Assembly (NCBI GenBank): GCA_040285825.1
Contig: JAUPSS010000004.1
Coordinates: 4,285,658-4,349,657, forward strand
Source of the DNA: Eukaryota sp. TZLM1-RC
Taxonomy: Eukaryota > Metamonada: BaSk clade
DNA length: 64,000 bases
Direction: 5' to 3'
The translations under genes were made by a program, and so were the position numbers. Positions 10,965 through 22,342 of this stretch are shown in pieces (position 1 is the first letter of the stretch; every line of letters begins with the position of its first letter). Below the pieces are notes generated by a model, which had not been told where the DNA came from, did not search any database, and worked only from the letters and a program-made list of their open reading frames with translations.

Positions 10965-11972
10965 CGCATGGGTCCCTTCCGATTTTGTCTTAGCCTGCAT
11001 CCAATTTATGTTCAATTTAAGTCTCAATTTCCAGAAATTGAAATTGTGGCATATAAGGATGATGCTTCCTTAATAGGTCCTTCTCCTATAGTTTAAGAAA
11101 CAACAAATTTGTTTGGAATCTTAGCTTTCCGCATTGGCCATGAACTTAATTCATCGAAATGCCAAGTTCTTGGTAGAAAAAAAGATTTTATCTGTTTTGA
11201 AGTTTGAGAAAGCTTCTGCTGAACTCGAACAAATTCAAAATTTTAACTTTGAAGAAACATATCAAATTCCATGTTGATAGACTATGTTTTGGTTCAAAAA
11301 TTAACCACTTAATTCGTTCCATTCCTCCAAATTTGACAACTCATTATGTCAAACAATATTTGACCAAAAGAACTCAATTTTTGGGGTCAGTACTAAACAT
11401 CAATGATATTGATGATATTCCCTTTCACGCTTTTAGATCGCATAATTATGGTGATACTGGCCTAACACGTTCATCTATTCTATCAAATGCTGTGTTTTTA
11501 GGCAGAATCAACAACTTTTATATGAACTTGCCTTAAGGTTTCCTCATCAATGGATTTCTTTTGCTTATAACTCTTTTTCAGTTGCGATGAAATTTTTACG
11601 TACTTTTTTAGAAAATTGTTCTAATGGTTTCTGGAAATTTTTATTTTCCTCAAAAGTGGACTTTTCCTCAATTGAAATTAAAGATTTACCAAATATTTTA
11701 AGAACTGTTCCGAAGCTACAGAAGAAGATTATTAATTATTTACAAATAGCGAATCTTTTGCAAATCTTTTACAAGATATGTGTGATAGTACTTCTTCTGC
11801 CTTAGTAACAACAATTCCTCAAGTTTATCGTACTCTTTAAACTGATTCTGCTTGGACTTTGAATATGAGATTTCGTTCCTTTATCTGGCCTGATAATTTA
11901 CCATATGATTTAATGTGTAAATGTTCTCGAAAAATTACAATTAGTCATTTGTTAAATTGTAAACATTTTATT
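10965..11972 (+). pseudogene. RLE-type non-LTR retrotransposon fragment, interrupted by copy B
   Basis: A 5'-truncated reverse transcriptase starting near MGPFRFCLSLHPI (equivalent to PLGPLLFCL of other copies). The catalytic motif reads YKDD instead of YMDD. The C-terminal region follows in several frames, with RLCFGSKINH, then MRFRSFIWPDNLPYDLMCKC and ISHLLNCKHF, the zinc motif before the endonuclease. It stops at 11972, where the 3' LTR of copy B begins, so copy B apparently inserted into it. I could not find the missing endonuclease part beyond 20171. Confidence 0.8.
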
Positions 11973-12050
11973 GTTGCCTAAAGTCTATTGTAGTAAAGAA
12001 AAGTCTGATTTATTTTCTCATCATAACATATAAGCCTTAGGGCGCCAACA
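11973..12050 (-). repeat. 3' LTR of copy B (78 bp)
   Basis: Matches the 3' LTR of copy A on the reverse strand, apart from one base missing in a T run. A polypurine tract (complement of CTGCTTCTTCCCTTTTTC) lies just inside at about 12051-12068. Confidence 0.88.
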
Positions 12051-12162
12051 CTGCTTCTTCCCTTTTTCAAAATAGATCAGCTTATATGAATATGAAATAA
12101 AAACTATATACAAATAACGAAATAACTATAAATAAATACATATAATCGATATAAACTAAGAA

Positions 12163-13482
12163 TTAGCTCCTCTTCCTAATTCTATTGCTGCGTCTAGGCT
12201 TCTTAGAAGGAGTAGACTCATTGGAAGTACCTTGTCGTCGACTAATGGTACGTTTTCCAATTTTCTTGTTATCCTTACTAAATAACTTATAAGCTTCTGA
12301 GTGTCTAACCGAATGGAGTGGCTCTTCTGTTGTCTCACCGCCAAACCATTGAACAGTACAGAAACTACCTGAATCAGAGTGGTATTCTGAGAGGATTTTC
12401 TCTATAACGTGTTTTTCGGAATCGCCTGCAGCGACTGCTTTGAGGAACTCAATGTCCTGTGGATTTTCATAGATTTTGCAATCTTTCTTGGCAGCTTTTA
12501 ATTCTGTGCCAGTAGTAAGATTCTTCAATAATAAAGTAGATTTGGATGGAAGGTCAATAACTAAGAATGGTCCATTCCAAGATCCATGCAATTTATTATT
12601 TTGCTTGGTTTTACGTAAGACGTAGTCACCAATATTAAATGCTATAAGACACGAATTAGTATTATCTACTGCAGACGGAGTATTTAATGTTTGGTGACGC
12701 TCTGCTTCTTCCCTATTTTCTTGTAGACGAGTGTTTTTCATTTTTATGTCATCTAGTAAAGGGATATTAGTTTCAAATTTGGATAAATTTCCTAATATAT
12801 TAGCAGGGTCTGTTCTTGGACTAATCGAAGAACCGAACATGAGTTCGTATGGGGTAGAACCAGTTTTTCTGCTTTTAGTGGAATTTATTAACAGTTGGGA
12901 TATAGGAACGTAGGTAGACCAATTTCCGTAATCATTGAAATCTATTAATAGTTTCCTTAAGCATTGGAGAACGTCTCTATGTTTACGTTCTACAAGTCCA
13001 TTACTTTCTGAATAGTGGGGAATTGAGTTACTCGTCTCAATCGCTAATCTGTTACACACTATTTTAAAAGTCTCGTTGGCGAACTCAGGTCCATTATCAC
13101 TATGAATTAACATAGGTATGCCAAAGATAGCGCAAACATTCCAAATTAAGGCATCTGCGGTTTCTAAGGCATTGAGTTCTTTTAGAGGGACTAAAATTGT
13201 ATATCCAGTAAAAGAGTCTACAAATACTAAAAGATATTTATTTCCTTCGTTGTCAGAATTTAGGTGTCCAATTGTATCGACGTTTAATCTAGCAAAAGGA
13301 CGATCTGCCCATAAAGATCCTGTGGAAGGTGTTTTTGATCTTTGAACTGGAGCCGTTTTTTGACAAGTTGGGCATCTTTTGACATGATTAATGAGGTCCT
13401 TTCTCATATTGGGCCAGTAGAAATCGCTTTTGGATAGTTTGTGTAAACTATCGTTTTTGCTGGGGTGACCAGATTGAACCAA
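12163..13482 (-). CDS. int: Integrase with chromodomain-like tail, copy B (open frame)
   Basis: About 440 residues open from the zinc-binding domain to the stop, in contrast to copy A. It includes GHPSKND ... CPTCQ, LNVDTIG, VFVDSFTGY, SDNGPEF and VERKHR, so all three DDE residues are present. The C-terminal module (KHVIEKILSEY ... VQWFGGE) resembles a chromodomain, which in other gypsy elements can direct integration to particular chromatin. A basic tail follows. There is no ATG of its own: it is the end of a polyprotein cut off by the nested insertion, so expression is doubtful. Confidence 0.85.
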   Translation of the reverse strand: MVQSGHPSKNDSLHKLSKSDFYWPNMRKDLINHVKRCPTCQKTAPVQRSKTPSTGSLWADRPFARLNVDTIGHLNSDNEGNKYLLVFVDSFTGYTILVPLKELNALETADALIWNVCAIFGIPMLIHSDNGPEFANETFKIVCNRLAIETSNSIPHYSESNGLVERKHRDVLQCLRKLLIDFNDYGNWSTYVPISQLLINSTKSRKTGSTPYELMFGSSISPRTDPANILGNLSKFETNIPLLDDIKMKNTRLQENREEAERHQTLNTPSAVDNTNSCLIAFNIGDYVLRKTKQNNKLHGSWNGPFLVIDLPSKSTLLLKNLTTGTELKAAKKDCKIYENPQDIEFLKAVAAGDSEKHVIEKILSEYHSDSGSFCTVQWFGGETTEEPLHSVRHSEAYKLFSKDNKKIGKRTISRRQGTSNESTPSKKPRRSNRIRKRS

Positions 13483-13511
13483 ACCATGTATTAATAGTAG
13501 TGCCTGTTTTC

Positions 13512-14654
13512 TGAGGCTCTTTTTTTGAAAATTTATTTATTTTTAAAACTGGAATAATTATTGAGATAAAAAAACCCATCTAGAATTCAATATCCTCCAA
13601 ACAAGCGTCACTATTACTGAACCTACTCACAGCATTACGTTCATATTCTACACCAATAGCTAAAAGTGCCTTTGAAATCATTGTTGGAATAGACTTGAAA
13701 ATGCATAAAACAATTGTATTTAACCAGAAAGTGGAGTTCATTGTTTTACCAGACCTATTCAGTAACACTTTTTTGAAATTTTCAAAAAGTGCAACCCTGA
13801 AGGTCCAATATTGCCAAAAATAGAAATTGCAAACGGCATAACTGATATTTCACATGTTCCACTCTACCTAACTGTGCCAAAGGTTTTCATACTTTTTTTA
13901 TCTTCTTTTTTTCGGCGTTAGATAACGGCGAATCAGCGGAATACACTAAACGAGCAGCAGAATTTTTGCAAACATCCACTGAAACAACGTCTACAACATT
14001 GAGAACACCATCGATCCCTGGAGCTACTAAATCTGCCCTTCTTTTACCAAAGGAATCATCAGTTTGATCTGAAGACAGCTTACGTACTAGTGGCTCAATA
14101 AAGGCCTCTATATTGAAACTTTTGCACATGGCATATAATTGATCACAAACTGAGTCATGAACAAGTGAGCGATAAGTTATGAAATTCTTACAGTTTAAAA
14201 TATGGGAAAGCGTAACAACACTCTTGCAGCGACAAATTAAATCATTTGGTAATGAACAAGGCCATAGAAAACATCTCATTCTCATTGCAGTGTTCCATTG
14301 GTGATCATTAAGTAGGAGGCCATAAATGTTGGGAATTTGGGAGATTAGGCAACTTGAGCAACTGTCTTCAAGATCAATCAAAAAATTTGCAAAACGGGAT
14401 TTTTTCCTTAGCCAAGCTAAGACGTACAATATAATCCAAGTTTTCTAAAACTTTCAAGATTTTTTTCTGCAATTTTGCAAAAGTCAGTGGTAAGGAGAGC
14501 AAGCTTCTTGAAGGAAGTTCCACAATATCAGAGGGGAAACATTTAGCCCAAATATTGGGTGAAAGAGTTTCAATTTCCTGTTGCAATGAAATAAGATAAG
14601 AGCTGCCACAATTTTCAATGAGATGAATTTTTTCAGGAAAACGATTCACAAATT
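13512..14654 (-). mobile_element. Nested RLE-type non-LTR fragment in copy B
   Basis: Same insertion, at the same site, as 5563-6707 in copy A. The 11-bp duplication appears here as TGAGGCTCTTT at 13512-13522 and 14655-14665. It encodes the same C-terminal zinc motif and RRADL ... VVDVVSVD endonuclease block. A one-base difference near 14398 shifts the frame after SLAKEK relative to copy A. A shared nested insertion proves that A and B derive from one already interrupted ancestor, at least in this half. Confidence 0.85.
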
Positions 14655-16219
14655 TGAGGCTCTTTGGAATCAAAATTTTGTTTTTATTATTTTTCCAAAT
14701 TTGAGTATTTTCATCTAGAATTGCATTTTCAAATAACGAGTCGTTGTTGTTTTTGGCTATTTGTTGTTCAGATCTTATCTTAGAGAACCAAGAAGAAAAA
14801 ATAGGTAGGTCTTGGTGTCTACTTAGAGATGAGATTGATGGGATGTCTTCAAGATCCGAATCAGAATCATCGTCTATTGGAGGTATCTCGTAATTCGAAA
14901 GTAAAGTATCTGGTATATTTATACTACATATAGAAGGAGTTTCCTCATTTTGATCTAAAACAATATTCCTCGATAGCATATCTGCACAGTGGTTATCTTC
15001 ACCTGGTTCATGGACTATATCAAAGTCGAATTCAGATAGTATCGGCAGCCATCTCTTTACAATTCTATTTTTCTCTGGGGCTGTGGCCAGGAATGCGATA
15101 TTTTTGTGATCAGTGAAAATTGTTAGATGTCTAGTCAAAAGGTAGCTTTCTAAACAACTTTCAGTTAAAATCAGAAGTATTGCGTATAATTTTTTCTGTA
15201 AAGTGGACCATTTTCTTTGTGTTTCTGTATGTAATCTACTATAGAACGACAAAGGTTTTACTTTCCTTTTATTCAGCGGGGTTCCTGCAAGAGAGTATGG
15301 TTCAATTTCTTGCCAGATAACACCTCCCACTGCTACATCTGATGCGTCAGTACTTATTAATACGCGCTTGCCCGGAGCTGGTAATTCAAGGGGCATGTGA
15401 TTAATTATTAAATCTTTTATTTGTTTAAGATAATCGTCATGCTCGTTGGTCCATTTTATTATTCTAGGTTTTCCTTTAATTAACTCATTAATTGGAGCCA
15501 TTAATTCGGAAATACCTGGAAGCCAATCTCTAATATAATTGATGGATCCTACTGATGAGCGAACTTCTTTCACTGATTTTGGTCTAGGGATTCTCATCAA
15601 GGTTTCGATTTTTTTCTTACTAATAAATCTGGTTTTATCCTGGAAGGTGCTTCCTAAAATATCAATAGGGTGTTTGGATGTTACGAATTAACATTTACGT
15701 AAACCTATATTTACACGTCTATTTCTGGCGCATTGGAGGACTCTTTGTAATCTCTGATAGAATTCATCGAAAGTCGTTCCAACTATTATAATATCATCGA
15801 TATATATAAAAACGCCATCATTTGGAATCTTTCCATCATTACATTTTGAAAAACTGCTGGGATGTTTAATCCGAAGCAAACTCTTTTAAACATAATTGAC
15901 CTTCCGGGATTGAGATTGATGTTTTCTCAATATCCTTCTCAGCTACGTTCATCTGCCAGAAAGCTTTTGGTAAATCAAGCGTGGCAATGTAGTTTGCTCT
16001 ACTCAAAAATTCTAAAATATCTCTAATCCAAGGTAGATTAGGCTCTACTGAAATCGTGTGGGCATAAACTCCATCTTTACCGCTAAAGTCTCCAGTCAAC
16101 CTGGGTTTCTTGTCGTCAGGATATATAACTAAGACAATAGGAGAGCTGAATTTATAATTTGATTCAACTGCATAGCCCATTTCAATCAGTTCATCAAATA
16201 TTTTGTTTGCTATTTCCAT
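14655..16219 (-). pseudogene. pol: Reverse transcriptase-RNase H of LTR copy B, broken
   Basis: Reads from MEIANKIFDELIEMG (16219) through LDLPKAFWQM, FIYIDDII, ISTDASDVAVGG, FTDHKNIAFL and ADMLSR. It shares with copy A the frame loss before the YIDD motif (about 15845-15895). It has its own TAA in RT after IGLRKC (about 15688), and the RNase H frame is open where copy A has a stop. The substitution HWADM to HCADM is also private to this copy. Confidence 0.83.
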
Positions 16220-16229
16220 TTTGCTGGAT

Positions 16230-19200
16230 TCAACCGTCTAGCAGGCTTGTGTACTATAGCATTCTCATCTCTAAAGGGGATTGTTAGAGGATTACAATTG
16301 ATTCCTTTTCTGTTTGGAGTTTCACTAAAAACATCGCTGAAAATTCCTAGTAGACTCGTTAATTTTAATTTATTATTATCATCATCTTATTTTATCTCAC
16401 AACCAGATCTAGTTAATTGCTCCTCCAAATCGGAAGGACTCGATGATTGGTTATTTAAGGTCCCAATCGAATGTTGAGCGATTCTTGAGTCGAATTCAGA
16501 TTTTACATTTTACATAGTGCGGTGTTCTTTGTCTAATCTAATGAAAAGACCATCATCCGTCTGAAGCCCAAGTGTTTTTAACATGTCTATCCCTATTAAT
16601 AATTTGTTCGAACCCGGGATTATGGGAAGAGTATGTCTATAATGTACCTGGTGCGCAATGCTTCCTACGTTGAACGACAGAAAACCATTTGCACTCCCTA
16701 GCGATTTACTTGATACGTTATTGGCTGGTAAGAACTCAATTGTATCATCTCTATTAATTGACATGTTGCATTTGTTAGCCAAATCTTCTGTTATAACCGA
16801 ACAAAACGCTGCCGAATCAATAGTTGCAATCATATGTATATCATTTATTAAAATCTCCAATCTTAGAAATGGAGAACGCTGGGATCTGATGTGGTTCTCA
16901 CTAACCGTAGAATTTATTCCAAAAATACTATTGATATCAGAGCTGGGTTTGTGGAATTGTAGAGGATTTAGTAAGAATTGTTGAGCTGTTGGGGAGGTGT
17001 TGACTGGGTTTCCGAAATCGGCAATTGATTGATTATGATTGATTGCGTTGATTTGTTTCCGATTGGGAAAGTTTCCAGTATTTCTGACCCTGTTAATGAA
17101 ACGGTCAATCCGTCTGTGAGAGGTCATGCTCGAACTAGCTGACACGCTCTCAGAAGGGGATGATGTTGATGATGTATCCTCTTGTGTGTTTATGTAATAA
17201 ATAGGTCTATACTGACCTCTGCCTTTATGTCCTCTAAAATGGCCACCTCGGCCCCTACCTCTAAACCTAGAAACACGTCTACCACGGCCACCTCAACCTC
17301 TAACTACACTGCCACTTCTTGCAGGCTGATCAGCCTCGCCGATCTTAAATCCTAATTCTTTTGGTACCTTGCTTCTGGTACAACGAGGGTCTTTGCATTC
17401 GAAAACCGTGTGACCGATAGGATTATTTCCTTCGGTGACGTTACAGAATGTACAGAACTTAGATCCCTCTCGTTCATGACTTTCTGGGACATATTTGTTT
17501 TGAGGAGTTCCTTTGGATCCGCCTCCCGAGCGACGTTTAGCACCTGGACCAGATGGGGTTGCTCCTCTAGAGAACGTTCTCATGGTCCAAAGGCCTAATG
17601 GGATGTCTTCTTCTCTTTCAACTTGTTTTCTCAAAAGTTCCATGGTGTGCCTATTTTCTGTTGTTTGGCACCAAGCTAAAAGGTGTCTCCTGGTGGTCTA
17701 AATCAGGTCTAACAAAGTTGTACCTGTTGAAGGGTCCCAGAGATCTTCTCTTGTCCAATGGCTTGCCAGCTCCTTGGTAATGGCGAAATTATCTATACCC
17801 AAGAGAAAGTATTCTGCAATAAGGGCGGGTGAGAGGGTTATTAAACCGCTGCTTCCCCTAATCGATGCAGATATGGAGTGATCAACCATGTAAGTGGTCA
17901 TCCTCAGGACGTCTCCAAAATCTTCGACGAACCTACCAAATTCGTTGTCCGCATCCACTTTGTTGTGGATGTTTCTCCAATTTATACAAGGTTTTGCTAG
18001 GGCAGAGCAAGCCTCATGATAAGAGGTAAATTGCGTCCTGCGTAGCAGAAAACCATTAGATCAGCGTCTGAGAAGTCCGGTCTCAGAAGTCCTTGGCCTT
18101 TGCCATCTAGAGATGATATGGGGGTCAAACATGCTTGATAAGCCGGATGGACAAGTACTAATCATCATACTTCTAAATAAGTCATAATGATGGATAGGAG
18201 GTCCCAGACGTTTCGTCAGTTCTGGGTCGATCCTTAAAAGTGGCTGCTTCATGTCCCTATCTATTTCTTCTCTGATGTGAGATGGGAGGGATGATGACAG
18301 CTCAGGGGTAATCTGGGTCTTTCCTTCACCAAGTATTTGGGTTGCTATCAACATAGCACGAGACCAATCAGATTGACCAGGGGCTTGGAAACTTCTATTG
18401 GCTATCTTACGCCCGTATTTATCCCATGTTTGGAACTTGAGGAGGAAGGAGACGAGAGACATCTTGTTGAGTGGATCCTTTTCAGATAGGTGAGGAGCTT
18501 TGTATTCAGCTGACCTAGGCTGAGAGTCCACATGTCTCTGAAGACTACTCGCTATACTCATGTCCAATATATTTCTTGAAGCTTGGAGGTCTTCCAAACG
18601 GAGAGGCTCCTCAGAAGAAACTCTTCTACGAGGGGGTTGAGGAGGAGGTGTTTCATCTAAACTAGGTCCTCTCAACTCGATTTCGTCTTCTGATGCGCTA
18701 GTGAGCATAGGTTGGGAGGAACTGGATGGTTCCTGAACCACTCTGGTAGTTCTGTTTACTCGTTTTGTTACATCTACTGTTGGGATGTGATCAGGGAGTA
18801 CGTCGATAGAACAGACTTGTACCGGTTGCTCTTTTTCAGATATAATGGGGGCAATTATAGGAAGTTTAGGTCTCTGGTGGAGCTCTGTTGATTGATCGCC
18901 CGTGACCAAGAACCTGAACTTCTTTTTCCTTGTTGTAGATTCCCCGAATTGCTGAATATAGTTATTTGGGCGGCTCCTAAATGTGGATACGCTTGAACGT
19001 TCCGTAAGTATATTATTTAGGGCGTCCGCGTCAAAGTAGTCGCTGACGGGTTCCAACTTACTTGGATTTATGCTGTCTGCTTGTTCCATGTATTCTCTGA
19101 AACAAGTAGGAGCCCCGTCCGTTACCTCTGAGTAGTTATGGATGATCGTATCAAAGTACGAGTCCATCCATGCCGGTAATTTGGTTTCCAGGATGTCGTC

Positions 19201-20007
19201 GGTATCGGTTCTGCTCTTTCGTTCGATGGCCAAAAACCTGATCCTTCTCCCGAACTGGTCCAAGTGAATGGCTTCCCAATCAGGCCTATCTTTGATAGGT
19301 TTTGCCAGAATCACATGGATTTCTCTATCCATACCGGTTATTCTAGGACGGCGTTCTGCCCCGCGTCCATAGGTTTCTCTACTCAAAGTGTCCATCGCGT
19401 TAATAAGTTCTCTTCTCTCGTTTTGAGGGAATTCGTAGACTCTATTAGGGTCCCCTTTATGGCACAGAGTCTGGAATCCCACATTTCTACCAGATTTTGA
19501 CATTTGCTTCCAAAGGGGAGGGAGCTGCTCAAACAAACAGTAATCTGTTGGTTCAAGGTGGGCTTCCGCGTCCTTCATTATCTGTTGGCGAAGCTCTTTC
19601 TCTTCGTCGTCCATTTCTTCTAAGACGGACTGAAGTTCTTCGTAGTCCTTTAGACCAGACGAAGTATCTGAGCTTAACCCAACATTTTCTTTAGGTGAGG
19701 AGGGGGGTGGTCCCGTTCCTGAAACCTTATCTGGTTTGTTGGACATGGAAGGGGCGGGAGGTGGTTCCGTGCCTGGTTCCGTTGTTTTTGATTTGGAAGA
19801 GGCGGGAGGTGGTTCCGTGCCTGGTTCCATATCTTTCTCGTGAGGAGGGGCGGAGGGTGGTCTCGAGCCCGAGTCCTCTTCTCTATTCGACTCTTCAGTT
19901 CCTACTGATGTTGTATGTATGCTAGAAGCATCTCCGTCGTACTGTTGCATCTGTTCAATGTAAAAAATTTGACTAAAGTCAGTGTCCTGGCGAGGAGAGG
20001 CTGACAT
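16230..20007 (-). pseudogene. gag: gag-protease of LTR copy B, isolated in-frame stops
   Basis: The first 648 codons from ATG at 20007 are open: proline-rich repeats (TEPGTEPPPA units), LEPTDYCLFEQLPPLW, then MSIASSLQRH and GPPIHHYDLFRSMM, all shared with copy A. The same frame continues past single stops at 18061-18063 (TGA), about 17698 (TAG) and about 17290 (TGA, in the RGG region where copy A has CGA). The knuckle is again C-X2-C-X10-H-X4-C. The protease region reads ATIDSAAFCSV, closer to D-S-G-A than copy A but without the glycine. Confidence 0.82.
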
Positions 20008-20090
20008 GATATCTGCTGAAGATATCCTCTGTTTGATTGCTGTAAGTTGTGTAAGCGGTATACCTATAACCTAATACGGCCAATAATTAT

Positions 20091-20171
20091 TGTTGCCTTA
20101 GGTTGCAAAAGTGGTTGAGATAAAGATAATTTATTTTCTATTCATATTATAAAAGCCTTAGGGCGCCAACA
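20091..20171 (-). repeat. 5' LTR of copy B (81 bp, diverged)
   Basis: Retains the TGTTGGCGCCCTAAGGCTT start, the AATATGAATAGAAAATAAAT block and the GGCAACA end, but the segment between differs strongly from all other LTRs in the window. It shares the AATATGAATAG variant with the 5' LTR of copy A. The conserved ATAATTATTGGCC lies just inside (20078-20090). Confidence 0.82.
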
Positions 20172-20389
20172 TAATCATTACAACTTGTTATTGAACATTT
20201 TTTGACACTAAAGTTCATTTATCGATCAAGGAATAAAAAACCAACAAATACACAATTAAACCTCCACAGCCTCAAAATCTGCTTCCCTCACATCGAAACA
20301 GTTAATTACTAAAGATTCAGAAAATTTACCAAAAGAACAAAGTGAACACTCCCTTATTAATAGAAATTACAGTCCTGTTTTGCCAGTAC

Positions 20390-21607
20390 ACACGATTGAA
20401 AAATTTTTCCAGTTCGTTTCTTTACAACTACATTAAGATGCTCAAAAAAAGCCATAGCAGCCTTACCTAAAGCTCGAAGCAAAGAAAAAACAAAAGGGCA
20501 TAAATTATATTGGGCATGAGAATTTTCATTTACAGAGAAAATGGGTTTTGCTTATTAAAATAATAATAATAATAATAAAATAATTGATAATTAATAAAAT
20601 AAAAGATACCGAGGGAGGGTTGACCTCAAAATATGAGTGAATTTTCCCGAATATCAAACTTTTAAAATATTTGATCAGTTTTTCATTGTCGCCTTCAGCA
20701 ATAAAATACGAAATAAAAGATACCGAGGGAGGGTTGACCTCAAAATATGAGTGAATTTTCCCGAATATCAAACTTTTAAAATATTTGATCAGTTTTTCAT
20801 TGTCGCCTTCAGCAATAAATTACGATCCTGGCCAAGTTTCTCCAATAAATTTTTAAAATGGGAATATATCTCATCCAAATTACCAAGCCAACATTCAAGA
20901 AACTTAAACGCTTGATGGTCATAAATAATAAAAGGAATCTGAGTACCAACAATTAATAAAGATTGTTGTTTTTACCAATCAAGAGAGACATTTAGATCGG
21001 TTCAAAGCTAATCCAATTTCTTTGTATCTCGCAGCAATGCCCTCAGAAACCCTACAAAAGCTTTCAAAAGAATCGATAATAGAAATATCATCCATATAAG
21101 GAACAATGCGCAATTCAGGGAATCACTTTTGGGTCATTTCAATAATGTTATGAATAACCAAACAGAAGAGCAAAGGGCCAAGAGGCTCGCCTTGTTTCAC
21201 ACCAGAAGAAGATTCAAGGGTAAGGGAGTCAAAAATTAAGTCCGACTTTTTATTATAAGTTAAATAAAAATATGCTGAAAGTTCAGGAAATTCTTGAAGA
21301 AGCACATCATAAATACAGTTACGCTCTACGGAATAAAATGCATTTTTAAAAGCCAAATTGAAAATATACTGGTGTTGCTGACTATTGGAAAAACATCTGA
21401 AGTCATTGAAGCAACAGAAACACCTTCAATAGTCTTAATACCAAATTGGAAAGGCTTCAAATAATCCCTCGCCTTAATAGAAATTCTGTTTAAAATAAGA
21501 GAAGAAAGCAATCTGGTTAAAGACTCTCCAATAGCAATGGGTCTAACTCCATCTGGTTCGTTACTTTTTCCAGGTTTAACTAAAACAACTAATCTGGCAG
21601 CACTCAA
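20390..21607 (-). pseudogene. RLE-type non-LTR reverse transcriptase relic
   Basis: Reads on the reverse strand: RLVVLVKPGKSN, RPIAIGESLTRLLSSL, FKNAFYSVER (motif A region), SSGVKQGEPLGPLLFCL (motif B), then PYMDDISII (motif C). Several frameshifts and stops separate these pieces. Its far end (about 20390-20545, NLCPFVFSLLRALG region) is related to 28256-28450 and matches the tail after the endonuclease in other copies; the zinc and endonuclease part itself seems to be missing. Confidence 0.78.
20597..20824. repeat. Tandem duplication, two 114-bp units
   Basis: Two copies of a unit containing GATACCGAGGGAGGGTTGAC ... GTCGCCTTCAGC, starting with GATACC at 20605 and 20719, follow each other almost without change. 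It lies inside the non-LTR relic and makes the open frame there repeat itself. Confidence 0.9.
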
Positions 21608-22342
21608 GTAATTTGTTATTGAACATGAATAATCTTTTCAAGTCCCTTATTTTACCTAATACCACCACAAAAATTTTCACACATTACTAGCAAACATAGT
21701 TGGAATAGTTATAAAGAAATTCTTGTAATGTGGGCGTAATAGTAATTACTAATTTCTGTGTTTGTAATGAAGAAATACTAAGATTCATTTTTCATAACCA
21801 TAGTTTTCACTAATGCTTGCTTTAAGACATACATTGACCATTGTGATATAGAATACCATACAACTAAAAAATAATAAGAAATGCTCACAAACTGCATTTT
21901 ATCCAATCCACCTCTGAACCTGCGAAGTGGACATCATCATTTTCATCTAGATGCGATTTTGTGGTGTAAAGGTTAATGTGATACTTATAGGTGAAATATG
22001 TCAAATTACTAACACACTCAATTGTGTCAGTAAAAGGGATTCTATTGTCAACGAGAATTGATGGTAATAAACAAGATATAGTTTTGAATTCATTCACAGT
22101 ACCTATAGCAAGGATGTAAGTAGAATTCTTAGTGCACATATTGATTCACTCATTTATGTCCTGACCTTTGATTTTGCCAAGATTTAAAGTTGAATTACAA
22201 ATTAGCGTGGTTAACACGTCATACAATTTATAATTTATTTCAAGATTTGAAGTCATAAAAGCAAAATTTTATCATACAAATATAAACAGAAAATCGAGCA
22301 TATGTAACTCACACCAACAAAAAATTGGAAAAATGACAAAAA
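21608..22342. other. Intergenic region, no gene recognised
   Basis: AT-rich, between the non-LTR relic and the end of GSK3. An 84-codon reverse-strand frame (21885-22139) has no recognisable domain. TTTGTTATTGAACAT near 21612 recurs with small changes at about 20184, at the edge of copy B, which hints that these flanks were once related. Confidence 0.5.

Larger units (their letters stand above)
11973..20171 (-). mobile_element. Ty3/gypsy-like LTR retrotransposon, copy B (degenerate, inverted relative to A)
   Basis: Same family and gene order as copy A on the opposite strand, bounded by TGTTG...CAACA repeats at 11973-12050 and 20091-20171. The flanking 4-mers are TTAT and TAAT, so a clean target duplication is not seen. 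From 11973 to about 16240 it is nearly identical to copy A, including the nested non-LTR insertion and the frameshifts in RT. The gag half shares only moderate protein similarity with A. This fits a recombinant or a partly gene-converted element. Confidence 0.9.

Noticed and set aside
12156-12344. A second small frame at the integrase end, present in both A and B
   Set aside because: It overlaps the integrase tail in another frame; presence in both copies only reflects their near identity.
20526-20771. A small repeat protein on the reverse strand
   Set aside because: The protein repeat results from the 114-bp DNA tandem duplication inside a non-LTR relic; there is no independent support.
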